Source: Pseudomonas sp. Q11
GTDB lineage: Bacteria; Pseudomonadota; Gammaproteobacteria; Pseudomonadales; Pseudomonadaceae
DNA: 64,000 nucleotides
NCBI RefSeq assembly: GCF_024494355.1
Contig: NZ_JAKNQY010000009.1
Location: forward strand, 124,001 to 188,000
Direction of reading: 5' to 3'
Below, piece after piece: positions 33,454 through 41,701 of this stretch. Position numbers and translations under genes: made by a program. The notes below the pieces were generated by a model. That model worked only from the letters and a program-made list of their open reading frames with translations. It ran no database searches and was not told the DNA's origin. Position 1 is the first letter of the stretch. Each line of letters begins with the position of its first letter.

Positions 33454-33963
33454 TCAGCGTTTGGCTTCGGTGTGCGGGTTGGCCGAACGCTCCAGGAACG
33501 CTTGGGTGATCTGCGGCAGGTGCTCGCGCAGCCACTCGGCCATGGCGACTTCCTGCGGCAGGATCTGCTCGCACGCCCGCTGTGTTTCAGCATCGCCGGC
33601 CACTTTTGCGGCTTCGATGAGGATCGTGTAGGAGGCGATCTCAAGGTTCTCGAATACATACCCGCTCATGGCACCCTTGACCACCTCATCACTCATCGTC
33701 ATGCCGCCCACCGCCTGACCGAAGGCCATGAGTTTGCCGGCCATGTCCTTGAGCATCGACGTACTGCCGCCCAGGCGCTGGATACATTGTTCCACCAGTT
33801 TCTGTTGCCCGAGGGTTTCCTGCAGGTGCTCCTCAATCCGGGCCTTGAGCTGTGGATAGTGCTCCAGGCGCTCGGCCTGGGCCTTGAGCATTTTTTCCGC
33901 CTGCTGTTCCATGGCATGGGCGTCGTTGAGCCAGTCCAACAGGTTCTCTTGAGGCGTAGCCAT
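33454..33963 (-). CDS. DUF892 ferritin-like protein (YciE/YciF type)
   Basis: A 169-residue member of the DUF892 family, a ferritin-like four-helix bundle with a possible di-metal site, found in stress operons (YciE, YciF). Candidate ligands are Glu and His in NDAHAMEQQAEKMLKAQ (about 14-30), EEHLQETLGQQKLVEQ (about 44-60), ENLEIASYTILIEAAK and the last helix. AAGGAG lies six bases before the ATG at 33963. It may lead a transcription unit with the small barrel protein and metallothionein genes downstream. Activity is unknown. Confidence 0.88.
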   Translation of the reverse strand: MATPQENLLDWLNDAHAMEQQAEKMLKAQAERLEHYPQLKARIEEHLQETLGQQKLVEQCIQRLGGSTSMLKDMAGKLMAFGQAVGGMTMSDEVVKGAMSGYVFENLEIASYTILIEAAKVAGDAETQRACEQILPQEVAMAEWLREHLPQITQAFLERSANPHTEAKR

Positions 33964-34157
33964 TTGCTTCTCCTTACCTGTGGTCGTCACTGCATTGCAG
34001 GCCGACAGTTCTGAAGTACCGTACATAGGGGTGGATGTCGCGGGACCGGAGAAAGTTTGAAGAAACAACAACGCAGGGCGACGAAAGGCGCTACGGCGGC
34101 CCTCTCGCTGACTCACGGTGCTAACCTCTACGACTCCAGGCCAGCGGAGCGATACCT

Positions 34158-34997
34158 ATGCCCGACGATCTCCACCGTCAACCGATCGATCAATTGCTGG
34201 AGCATATGGCCGGGCGCCGTTTCCTGGTGCTTACCGGTGCCGGCATCAGCACCCCGTCAGGCATCCCCGACTATCGGGACAGCGACGGTGTGCGACGGGG
34301 TCGACAACCCATGATGTACCAGGAATTTCTCGCCAAACCCGAGGCGCGGCGGCGCTACTGGGCTCGGGCAATGCTTGGCTGGCCGCGGGTTCACCAGGCC
34401 CGGCCGAACGTGGCCCACGAGGCCTTGGCGATGTTGCAGGCACACCAACGCATCAGCGGCCTGATCACCCAGAATGTCGACACCCTGCATGACCAGGCTG
34501 GCAGCCACGATGTGATCGAACTTCACGGCAGTCTGCATCGGGTGTTGTGCCTGGATTGCGAACAGCGCAGTGAGCGCCAGCAGATCCAGTTGTTGATGCA
34601 AGCGCAGAATCCTTACCTGGCCGGTGTCGACGCGGTACAGGCGCCGGACGGCGATACCCTGCTGGACGCCGCGTTCGAAGCGCGCTTCCAGGTGCCCCGC
34701 TGCCCCCATTGCGACGGCGAGCGCTTGAAACCCGACGTGGTGTTTTTCGGCGAAAATGTCGCCGCCGCCACCGCCATTCGCGCCATGCACGCCGTCGAAC
34801 AGGCGGACGGCCTGCTGGTAGTGGGCTCGTCGCTGATGGCCTGGTCGGCGTTTCGCCTGTGCCGGACGATCAAGGAACAGGGCAAGCCATTGCTGGCGAT
34901 CAACCGAGGCAAGACACGGGCCGATGAGTTGCTGGATCTGAAGCTTGAAGAGCCGTGTGAGCAACTGCTGCCACTGCTGACACACCGCCAGCTCTAA
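34158..34997 (+). CDS. NAD-dependent protein deacylase (sirtuin)
   Basis: A 279-residue Sir2 family enzyme, removing acyl groups from lysines with NAD. The NAD motif is VLTGAGISTPSGIPDYRD (residues 24-41), followed by LITQNVDTLHDQAGS (about 102) and the catalytic His in VIELHGSLHRVLC. Four zinc cysteines are CLDC and CPHC. The C-terminal GSSLMAWSAFRL and INRG complete the fold. Sequence features (TPSGIPDYRD and the long insert between the zinc pairs) resemble the class II, SIRT4-like bacterial group. It is divergent from the DUF892 gene and alone on its strand. Confidence 0.92.
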   Translation: MPDDLHRQPIDQLLEHMAGRRFLVLTGAGISTPSGIPDYRDSDGVRRGRQPMMYQEFLAKPEARRRYWARAMLGWPRVHQARPNVAHEALAMLQAHQRISGLITQNVDTLHDQAGSHDVIELHGSLHRVLCLDCEQRSERQQIQLLMQAQNPYLAGVDAVQAPDGDTLLDAAFEARFQVPRCPHCDGERLKPDVVFFGENVAAATAIRAMHAVEQADGLLVVGSSLMAWSAFRLCRTIKEQGKPLLAINRGKTRADELLDLKLEEPCEQLLPLLTHRQL

Positions 34998-35013
34998 CAG
35001 CACAGTAGATCCC

Positions 35014-35103
35014 TGTGGGAGCGAGCCTGCTCGCGATAGCGGCGGCACATCCAGCATAGAGGCTAGCTGAACCACCGCTATCGCGAGCAGGCTCGCTCCC
35101 ACA
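35014..35103. repeat. REP pair (BIME), GCTCGCGA class
   Basis: Two inverted REP copies with about 40 bases between them, separating the convergent sirtuin and LysR genes; it may serve as a shared terminator region. Confidence 0.9.
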
Positions 35104-35116
35104 GGGGAACAGCGGA

Positions 35117-36019
35117 TTATCGTGTGGTCAACTGCGCACCGATATCCTGCTCCCTGAGCGTATCGAACAACGCCTGCGCCGCCGCCGACAGTTCATGCCC
35201 CGGCTTGGTCAGCACGCCGATAGCCCGCTCTATCACTGGATCGCTCAGGGTGATGCAGCGGGCGCCCAGCTCATGCATCTGCCCGACACACAACGCCGGG
35301 ACCGCGCTCACCCCCAACCCGCTGGCGACCATTCGGCCGACCGTCGCCAACTGATGGCTCTCGAATTCCACTGGCAGTTTCATGCCTCGGCTTTGCAAAT
35401 GCTCTTCCAGCATCACCCGCACGGTGGAAGGCCGCTGCAGCGTGATAAACGGCTGCTCCAGCAACGTCTGCCACTGGATCTCGCTGCGCTGGGCCAATGG
35501 CGAATCCAGCGGTACCACCGCGACGAAACGGTCCAGGTACAACGGGGTAAAGGCCAGGGACGAACTCTGCATCGGCTCGAACGCAACTCCCAGTTCGACG
35601 TGCCGATCACGAACCATTTCCAGCACCTGTTCGTTGATCACATCGTTGACCGTGACGTTGACATTCGGATAGCGGGCGCGGAAGGTCTTGAGAATGGGCG
35701 GCAGCAGGTTGCCGGCAAAGGACGGCATCGCCGCCAACGTGACACGGCCGCGCTGCAAGGTGAAGCGCTGGCGCATTTCATCCTCGGCGTTGTCCCAATC
35801 GGCAATCAGGCGCCGGGCCAGGGGCAGCAGCGATTCGCCTTCGGGCGTCAGCGCCACGTTGCGAGTGTTGCGACTGAACAGACGCCCGCCCAAGCCCTCT
35901 TCCAAGGCCTTGATCGTCAGGCTCAGGGCCGACTGGGACAGGTGCAGCCGCTCGCACGCCACGGCGAAGCTCAGGCTTTGGGCCACGGCGAGGAAAGCGC
36001 GGATTTGCTTGAGGGTCAT
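35117..36019 (-). CDS. dhcR: LysR regulator of the CoA-transferase operon (DhcR-like)
   Basis: A 300-residue LysR regulator; HTH in residues 1-58 (MTLKQIRAFLAVAQSLSFAVACERLHLSQSALSLTIKALEE), effector domain from about 90. It is divergent from the CoA-transferase/thiolase operon with a 166-base gap. The same order, LysR - CoA-transferase A - B - thiolase, is known in P. aeruginosa for dhcR-dhcA-dhcB-atoB in carnitine catabolism, so the name DhcR is given on synteny. The effector would then be a carnitine degradation intermediate or acetoacetate-like acid; this is inferred. Confidence 0.78.
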   Translation of the reverse strand: MTLKQIRAFLAVAQSLSFAVACERLHLSQSALSLTIKALEEGLGGRLFSRNTRNVALTPEGESLLPLARRLIADWDNAEDEMRQRFTLQRGRVTLAAMPSFAGNLLPPILKTFRARYPNVNVTVNDVINEQVLEMVRDRHVELGVAFEPMQSSSLAFTPLYLDRFVAVVPLDSPLAQRSEIQWQTLLEQPFITLQRPSTVRVMLEEHLQSRGMKLPVEFESHQLATVGRMVASGLGVSAVPALCVGQMHELGARCITLSDPVIERAIGVLTKPGHELSAAAQALFDTLREQDIGAQLTTR

Positions 36020-36185
36020 GGGCGCAGTGCTCCCCGCGGCAAGCGGTAAGTGTCAAGCCGCAAGCGGATAGCGGCCATTAGTGAGTTTTATCAATCAATC
36101 CAACCTAAAAATCAACTTAACAAATATATGACTTGGCGCAACACTGCATTTCATTGCGACCCCATCAAGAATAAAAGAGGTGTCT
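36020..36185. promoter_or_regulatory. Divergent regulatory gap dhcR / dhcA
   Basis: The right half is AT-rich, with TTTTATCAATCAATCC and AACTTAACAAATATATGAC, and holds the promoters of both divergent transcripts. I see no unambiguous LysR T-N11-A box. Confidence 0.4.
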
Positions 36186-36884
36186 ATGGCAGGTTTCGAC
36201 AAACGTGTGAGTAGCTACGAAGAAGCGCTGGAAGGCTTGCAAGACGGCATGACGGTGATTGCCGGTGGCTTCGGTCTCTGCGGCATCCCGGAGAATCTGA
36301 TCGCCGAGATCAAGCGCAAGGGCATCCGCGACCTCACCGTGGTTTCCAATAACTGCGGTGTTGACGGCTTCGGCCTGGGTGTATTGCTGGAAGATCGGCA
36401 GATCCGCAAGGTCGTCGCGTCTTACGTCGGCGAAAACGCTCTTTTCGAGAAGCAACTGCTGAGCGGCGAAATCGAAGTCGTGCTTACCCCCCAAGGCACC
36501 CTCGCGGAAAAAATGCGCGCCGGTGGCGCAGGCATCCCGGCGTTCTTCACCGCCACCGGGGTCGGCACGCCAGTGGCCGAAGGCAAGGAAGTGCGTGAAT
36601 TCCATGGCCGCCAGTACCTGATGGAAGAATCCATCACAGGCGACTTCGCCATCGTCAAAGGCTGGAAAGCCGACCATTTCGGCAACGTGGTCTATCGCCA
36701 CACCGCCCAGAACTTCAACCCGTTGGCGGCCACGGCCGGCAAGATCACCGTGGTGGAAGTCGAAGAAATCGTCGAACCCGGCGAGCTGGACCCGACGCAG
36801 ATCCATACCCCAGGCATCTACGTCGACCGGATCATTTGCGGTACGTTCGAAAAGCGTATCGAACAGCGCACCGTGCGCAAGTGA
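36186..36884 (+). CDS. dhcA: CoA-transferase subunit A
   Basis: A 232-residue alpha subunit of a succinyl-CoA:3-oxoacid-type CoA-transferase. The CoA-transferase signature 1 is [16 protein letters not shown] (residues 22-37). Other family stretches are [18 protein letters not shown] and [16 protein letters not shown]. The ATG at 36186 has GAGG six bases upstream; an upstream GTG is also in frame. The synteny suggests dehydrocarnitine CoA-transferase, but acetoacetate use (AtoD/ScoA) is equally compatible with the sequence. Confidence 0.9.
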   Translation: MAGFDKRVSSYEEALEGLQDGMTVIAGGFGLCGIPENLIAEIKRKGIRDLTVVSNNCGVDGFGLGVLLEDRQIRKVVASYVGENALFEKQLLSGEIEVVLTPQGTLAEKMRAGGAGIPAFFTATGVGTPVAEGKEVREFHGRQYLMEESITGDFAIVKGWKADHFGNVVYRHTAQNFNPLAATAGKITVVEVEEIVEPGELDPTQIHTPGIYVDRIICGTFEKRIEQRTVRK

Positions 36885-36917
36885 CCCCGCCCCCAGCCCG
36901 AATGAAGGAATAACAAC

Positions 36918-37583
36918 ATGGCACTTTCCCGCGAACAAATGGCTCAACGCGTCGCCCGCGAAATGCAGGACGGCTACTACGTGAACCTGGGCATCGGCAT
37001 TCCGACCCTGGTCGCCAACTACATCCCCGAAGGCATGGAAGTCATGCTGCAGTCGGAAAACGGCCTGCTCGGCATGGGCGCGTTCCCCACCGAAGCCGAA
37101 GTCGATGCCGACATGATCAACGCTGGCAAGCAGACCGTCACCGCGCGCATTGGTGCTTCGATCTTCTCTTCGGCCGAATCCTTTGCCATGATCCGTGGCG
37201 GGCACATCGACCTGACCGTGCTGGGCGCCTTCGAGGTAGACGTGGAAGGTAACATTGCCTCGTGGATGATTCCTGGCAAGCTGGTCAAGGGCATGGGCGG
37301 CGCGATGGACCTGGTGGCCGGTGCCGAGAACATCATCGTCACCATGACTCACGCGTCCAAGGACGGTGAGTCGAAACTGCTGCCACGTTGCAGTCTGCCG
37401 CTGACCGGTGCCGGCTGCATCAAGCGCGTGCTGACTGACCTGGCCTACCTGGAAATCCAGGACGGCGCCTTCATTCTCAAAGAACGTGCCCCAGGCGTCA
37501 GCGTCGAGGAAATCGTCGCCAAGACTGCCGGCAAACTGATCGTGCCGGACCACGTGCCTGAAATGCAATTCGCTGCCCAGTGA
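36918..37583 (+). CDS. dhcB: CoA-transferase subunit B
   Basis: A 221-residue beta subunit. The catalytic glutamate is in [12 protein letters not shown] (about residues 43-54), preceded by [19 protein letters not shown]. The late motif [16 protein letters not shown] and [12 protein letters not shown] are typical of the family. It follows subunit A after 33 bases with an AAGGAATAA leader and precedes the thiolase gene by 11 bases, so all three form one operon. Confidence 0.92.
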   Translation: MALSREQMAQRVAREMQDGYYVNLGIGIPTLVANYIPEGMEVMLQSENGLLGMGAFPTEAEVDADMINAGKQTVTARIGASIFSSAESFAMIRGGHIDLTVLGAFEVDVEGNIASWMIPGKLVKGMGGAMDLVAGAENIIVTMTHASKDGESKLLPRCSLPLTGAGCIKRVLTDLAYLEIQDGAFILKERAPGVSVEEIVAKTAGKLIVPDHVPEMQFAAQ

Positions 37584-37594
37584 GGAGAGATTCG

Positions 37595-38776
37595 ATGCAA
37601 GAAGTCGTGATTGTCGCCGCTACCCGTACTGCCATTGGCAGTTTCCAGGGTTCGTTGGCTTCCATTCCCGCACCGCAACTCGGTGCTGCGGTGATTCGTC
37701 GGTTGCTGGAACAGACGGGTCTTTCGGGCGAGCAGGTCGATGAGGTAATCCTTGGCCAGGTGCTGACCGCAGGTAGCGGGCAGAACCCGGCGCGCCAGGC
37801 GTCGATCCTCGCTGGCCTGCCTCACGCGGTGCCGGCGCTGACCCTGAACAAGGTCTGCGGTTCGGGGCTCAAGGCCTTGCACCTGGGCGCCCAGGCGATC
37901 CGCTGTGGCGACGCCGAGGTGATCATCGCTGGCGGCATGGAAAACATGAGCCTGGCCCCGTACGTGCTGCCGGCTGCCCGCACTGGCCTGCGCATGGGCC
38001 ACGCGCAGATGATCGACAGCATGATCACCGATGGTCTGTGGGATGCGTTCAATGATTACCACATGGGCATCACCGCCGAGAACCTGGTGGACAAGTACGA
38101 CATCAGCCGCCAAGAGCAGGACGCCTTTGCCGCCGCTTCCCAGCAGAAGGCCGTGGCGGCGATTGAAAGTGGCCGGTTTGCCGATGAAATCACGCCGATC
38201 CTGATTCCACAGCGCAAAGGCGATCCCGTGGCCTTCGCCACCGACGAACAGCCCCGGGCCGGCACCACCGCCGAATCCCTGGGCAAGCTCAAACCGGCGT
38301 TCAAGAAGGACGGCAGCGTGACCGCCGGCAATGCCTCGTCGCTGAACGATGGCGCCGCCGCCGTGCTGCTGATGAGCGCGGAAAAAGCCAAGGCACTGGG
38401 CTTGCCGGTACTGGCGAAAATCAGCGCCTATGCCAACGCGGGCGTAGACCCGGCAATCATGGGCATCGGCCCGGTGTCGGCCACCCGTCGCTGCCTGGAC
38501 AAGGCTGGGTGGTCTTTGGATCAACTGGACCTGATCGAAGCCAACGAAGCCTTCGCCGCCCAGTCGCTGGCCGTGGCCAAAGAGCTGAAATGGGACATGG
38601 AGAAGGTCAACGTCAATGGCGGCGCCATCGCCCTGGGCCACCCGATCGGTGCTTCGGGTTGCCGGGTGCTGGTGTCGTTGCTCCACGAAATGATCAAGCG
38701 CGACGCCAAGAAAGGCCTCGCGACGCTGTGCATCGGCGGCGGACAGGGCGTGGCCCTGGCGCTGGAACGAGCGTAA
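37595..38776 (+). CDS. atoB: Acetyl-CoA acetyltransferase (thiolase)
   Basis: A 393-residue thiolase, cleaving acetoacetyl-CoA to two acetyl-CoA in the context of this operon. The nucleophilic Cys is in [17 protein letters not shown] (about residue 88), the catalytic His in [17 protein letters not shown] (about 349) and the second Cys in [15 protein letters not shown] (about 379). The start at 37595 ([17 protein letters not shown]) has GAGGAG upstream. It completes the degradation route begun by the CoA-transferase. The gene ends at a strong terminator. Confidence 0.94.
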   Translation: MQEVVIVAATRTAIGSFQGSLASIPAPQLGAAVIRRLLEQTGLSGEQVDEVILGQVLTAGSGQNPARQASILAGLPHAVPALTLNKVCGSGLKALHLGAQAIRCGDAEVIIAGGMENMSLAPYVLPAARTGLRMGHAQMIDSMITDGLWDAFNDYHMGITAENLVDKYDISRQEQDAFAAASQQKAVAAIESGRFADEITPILIPQRKGDPVAFATDEQPRAGTTAESLGKLKPAFKKDGSVTAGNASSLNDGAAAVLLMSAEKAKALGLPVLAKISAYANAGVDPAIMGIGPVSATRRCLDKAGWSLDQLDLIEANEAFAAQSLAVAKELKWDMEKVNVNGGAIALGHPIGASGCRVLVSLLHEMIKRDAKKGLATLCIGGGQGVALALERA

Positions 38777-38840
38777 GCGGCAAAGAGCCCGACAGTGAAT
38801 GCGCGGACCCACGAACATCCGCACATTCACTGGCAACACG

Positions 38841-38873
38841 ACCGGCACAACCTGGGTTGCGCCGGTTTTTTTT
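38841..38873 (+). terminator. Strong terminator after thiolase operon
   Basis: ACCGGCACAAC pairs with GTTGCGCCGGT (one mismatch) around CTGG, followed by eight T. A second hairpin, AGTGAATGCGCGGA with TCCGCACATTCACT, lies just before it at 38794-38831. Confidence 0.9.
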
Positions 38874-38905
38874 GCCTGCAGGTTTTGAGCACGACTTGCC
38901 GCCCC

Positions 38906-39186
38906 CATCGCGAGCAGGCTCGCTCCCACAGGGATCTCGGGCGGTTGCAAGATTGGTGTTCACCACAGATCCACTGTGGTTCTTGGGTGTTCACAGATTC
39001 AGCGTCCACCACAGATCCACTGTGGGAGCGAGCCTGCTCGCGATGGCGGCGGGTCAGCTTGCATCGATGCTGAATGTACCGGCCCCTTCGCGAGCAAGCC
39101 CGCTCCCACAGGGGGATTGGGTTTTGAGCACAAAATCGAAGAACACCATTGATCCACTGTGGGAGCGAGCCTGCTCGCGATGCCGG
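38906..39186. repeat. Cluster of four REP copies
   Basis: Four REP units at 38906-38930, 39021-39048, 39086-39110 and 39159-39186 alternate in orientation, forming two BIMEs in a row between the thiolase terminator and the GntR gene. A short direct repeat ACCACAGATCCACTGTGG occurs near 38961 and 39008. Nothing else fills this 430-base gap. Confidence 0.88.
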
Positions 39187-39208
39187 TAGGTCAGGCGACG
39201 ATGAGCCT

Positions 39209-39922
39209 TCAGGCCCCCGCGCCAAACCGGTCGCGGCTGTTGGTCAGGTGCAGCCACATGGCGGCACGGGCGGCGTCCGGGTCCTGGCGTTTGATGGCAT
39301 TGAAAATTGCCTCGTGCTCCAGATTAGCCAACTGCGCCAGCTTTCCCAGGTCCGCTTGACCGCGTTCCACCACGTTCACCCGGGTTCGGGGAATCATCGC
39401 ACTGCCCAGATGCTGCATGATTTCGACAAAACAGGTGTTGTCCGTGGCTTCCGCGATGAGCAAATGAAAGCGCCGGTCGGCGTCGACACAACTGTCGTTA
39501 TTGCTGAGCAACCGCTGGTAATCATCCAGGGCCTGGCGCATCCGCTGCAGTTGGCGTTCGTTACGGCGCACGGCGGCCAGGGCCGCTGCCTGGGTTTCCA
39601 GGCCCAGGCGCAGTTCCAGGATCCCCCGCACACCTGCGGCGGTGTCGACATTGAGCCGCAGGCCCGGCTCGCCGGTCTGTTCCAGCACAAAGGTGCCGAT
39701 GCCATGGCGAGTCTCCACCAACCCGGAAGCCTGCAGCTTGGATATCGCCTCACGCACCACCGTGCGGCTGACGCCATGGGCCTGCACAATGGCACCTTCG
39801 GACGGCAGTTTTTCCCCCGGTTTCAACTGCCCCAGCAAAATGCTCTGGCTCAACTTCGCCACCAGGTCATGGGCCAGGTTGTGGGTGCGTTTGCGCGGCG
39901 GTGCCTCGATGTCTGGCTGCAT
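39209..39922 (-). CDS. FadR-type GntR regulator next to glucarate dehydratase
   Basis: A 237-residue GntR regulator of the FadR subfamily. The winged HTH lies in residues 12-80 (LAHDLVAKLSQSILLGQLKPGEKLPSEGAIVQAHGVSRTVVREAISKLQASGLVETRHGIGTFV). The FCD ligand domain follows, with metal-site residues in DADRRFHLLIAEATDN and LEHEAIFNAIKRQD. It is divergent from gudD, and two operator-like sequences lie in between, so it likely represses glucarate catabolism and is released by glucarate or a related sugar acid. Confidence 0.88.
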   Translation of the reverse strand: MQPDIEAPPRKRTHNLAHDLVAKLSQSILLGQLKPGEKLPSEGAIVQAHGVSRTVVREAISKLQASGLVETRHGIGTFVLEQTGEPGLRLNVDTAAGVRGILELRLGLETQAAALAAVRRNERQLQRMRQALDDYQRLLSNNDSCVDADRRFHLLIAEATDNTCFVEIMQHLGSAMIPRTRVNVVERGQADLGKLAQLANLEHEAIFNAIKRQDPDAARAAMWLHLTNSRDRFGAGA

Positions 39923-39983
39923 GGGCCGTGGGTCCTCGAAACGGAGCAGGCGGGTCGTGAGGTAAAGACTTCACAACCCTTAG

Positions 39984-39996
39984 CTTGTATGACAAG
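39984..39996. promoter_or_regulatory. GntR operator palindrome 1
   Basis: CTTGT-ATG-ACAAG is a perfect palindrome matching the FadR-type TNGT-N3-ACNA consensus, 61 bases upstream of the regulator gene; it fits autorepression. Confidence 0.7.
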
Positions 39997-40158
39997 TGCA
40001 ATCATCGCAGTCAGCGAGCGGTTTCGCCAGTGCTAAACCGAGCCTCCCGATATTTCTTTTCCTTGCTAAAAACTCCTGCAAGTAAAGGCGATGGCGATTT
40101 TTTTTAGCGTAAACCACCCAAAAAACCGACCAGACTCTCTTGTAAGATAAAAAATTCA

Positions 40159-40171
40159 AGTTGTATGATGT
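40159..40171. promoter_or_regulatory. GntR operator-like site 2
   Basis: GTTGTATGATGTC shares the TTGTATGA half with site 1 and sits 55 bases before the gudD start. The second half is degenerate, suggesting weaker binding. Confidence 0.5.
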
Positions 40172-40226
40172 CTATCAACATCGCCCTCCTGCGATGCCCC
40201 GCATAAAAACAACGAGTGGGAAAAAC

Positions 40227-41570
40227 ATGCAGACCCAAGAAGCCACCAAAGCTCCCATCATCACCAGCATGCAGGTCGTGCCGGTAGCCGGTCATGACGG
40301 CATGCTGCTGAATCTCAGTGGCGCCCATGGCCCGTTCTTTACCCGCAACATCGTCATTCTCAAGGACAACGCCGGCCACACCGGCGTGGGTGAAGTGCCT
40401 GGCGGCGAGCGCATTCGCCAGACCCTCGAAGACGCCCGCTCGCTGGTGGTCGGCAGCCCCATCGGCACTTATCAAAAAATTCTCAACACCGTACGCCAGG
40501 CCTTCGCCGACCGGGATGCCGGTGGCCGTGGCTTACAGACGTTCGACCTGCGCATCACCATCCACGCGGTCACCGGCCTGGAAGCGGCGTTGCTGGACCT
40601 GCTGGGCCAGCACCTGGATGTACCGGTAGCCGCCCTGCTCGGCGAAGGCCAGCAGCGTGATGAAGTGAAAATGCTCGGTTATCTGTTTTATGTGGGGGAT
40701 CGCCAGCAGACTGACCTGCCCTACCGCAGCGAGCCGGACGCCGACAACGACTGGTTCCGCGTACGCCACGAAAAGGCCCTGGACGCCGACGCCGTGGTGC
40801 GCCTGGCCGAAGCCGCTCATTCGCGTTACGGCTTCCAGGACTTCAAGCTCAAGGGCGGCGTGCTCAAGGGCGACGAAGAAATCGAAGCTGTCACCGCCCT
40901 GGCCGAACGCTTCCCTCAGGCACGTATCACCCTGGACCCGAACGGCGCCTGGTCACTCAAGGAGGCCATCCGCCTGTGCCGCGACCAGCACAAGGTCCTG
41001 GCCTATGCCGAAGACCCTTGCGGTGCCGAGAATGGTTATTCGGGCCGTGAGGTGATGGCCGAGTTCCGTCGCGCCACCGGTCTTAAAACCGCCACCAACA
41101 TGATCGCCACCGATTGGCGCGAGATGGGCCATGCCATCACCTTGCAGTCGGTGGACATTCCCCTGGCCGACCCCCACTTCTGGACCATGCAGGGTTCGGT
41201 TCGAGTGGCGCAGATGTGCAACGAATGGGGCCTGACCTGGGGCTCGCATTCCAACAACCACTTCGACATTTCCCTGGCAATGTTCACCCACGTGGCCGCC
41301 GCAGCACCGGGTGAGATCACGGCGATCGACACGCATTGGATCTGGCAGGATGGCCAGCGGTTGACCAAGGCTCCGCTGCAGATCCAGGGTGGCTGCGTAC
41401 AGGTGCCGAAAAAACCGGGACTGGGAATCGAGCTGGACACCGACCAATTGGCCAAGGCTCATGAACTGTACAAAGGGATGGGACTTGGCGCGCGGGATGA
41501 TGCGGTTGCAATGCAGTATCTGATTCCGGGCTGGACGTTCAACAACAAGCAGCCGTGCCTGGTGCGCTGA
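40227..41570 (+). CDS. gudD: Glucarate dehydratase
   Basis: A 447-residue enolase-superfamily enzyme that dehydrates D-glucarate to 5-keto-4-deoxyglucarate. The active-site Lys pair is in [14 protein letters not shown] (about 207), metal ligands are in [10 protein letters not shown] (Asp), [11 protein letters not shown] (Glu) and [11 protein letters not shown] (Asn region), and the catalytic His in [12 protein letters not shown] (about 339). The ATG at 40227 begins [10 protein letters not shown]; an ATG 22 codons upstream is possible but overlaps the operator. The usual companions (gudP transporter, kdgD) are not adjacent. Confidence 0.94.
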   Translation: MQTQEATKAPIITSMQVVPVAGHDGMLLNLSGAHGPFFTRNIVILKDNAGHTGVGEVPGGERIRQTLEDARSLVVGSPIGTYQKILNTVRQAFADRDAGGRGLQTFDLRITIHAVTGLEAALLDLLGQHLDVPVAALLGEGQQRDEVKMLGYLFYVGDRQQTDLPYRSEPDADNDWFRVRHEKALDADAVVRLAEAAHSRYGFQDFKLKGGVLKGDEEIEAVTALAERFPQARITLDPNGAWSLKEAIRLCRDQHKVLAYAEDPCGAENGYSGREVMAEFRRATGLKTATNMIATDWREMGHAITLQSVDIPLADPHFWTMQGSVRVAQMCNEWGLTWGSHSNNHFDISLAMFTHVAAAAPGEITAIDTHWIWQDGQRLTKAPLQIQGGCVQVPKKPGLGIELDTDQLAKAHELYKGMGLGARDDAVAMQYLIPGWTFNNKQPCLVR

Positions 41571-41599
41571 ACGAACCTTCTGGTTGAGCACCTATCCAG

Positions 41600-41676
41600 G
41601 TGGGAGCGAGCCTGCTCGCGATGAAGGCGGCACATCCAACATCGCAACAGCATCGCGAGCAGGCTCGCTCCCACAG
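41600..41676. repeat. REP pair (BIME), GCTCGCGA class
   Basis: Two inverted REP copies, about 28 bases apart, between the convergent gudD and glgB genes. Confidence 0.9.
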
Positions 41677-41701
41677 GGTTAGTGCATGATAGGACCTGCT
41701 A

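Noticed and set aside
36165..38950. Two long minus-strand frames (467 and 501 codons) opposite the CoA-transferase and thiolase genes
   Set aside because: Both lie antisense to genes with active-site motifs and intact spacing; they reflect codon bias of the true strand.
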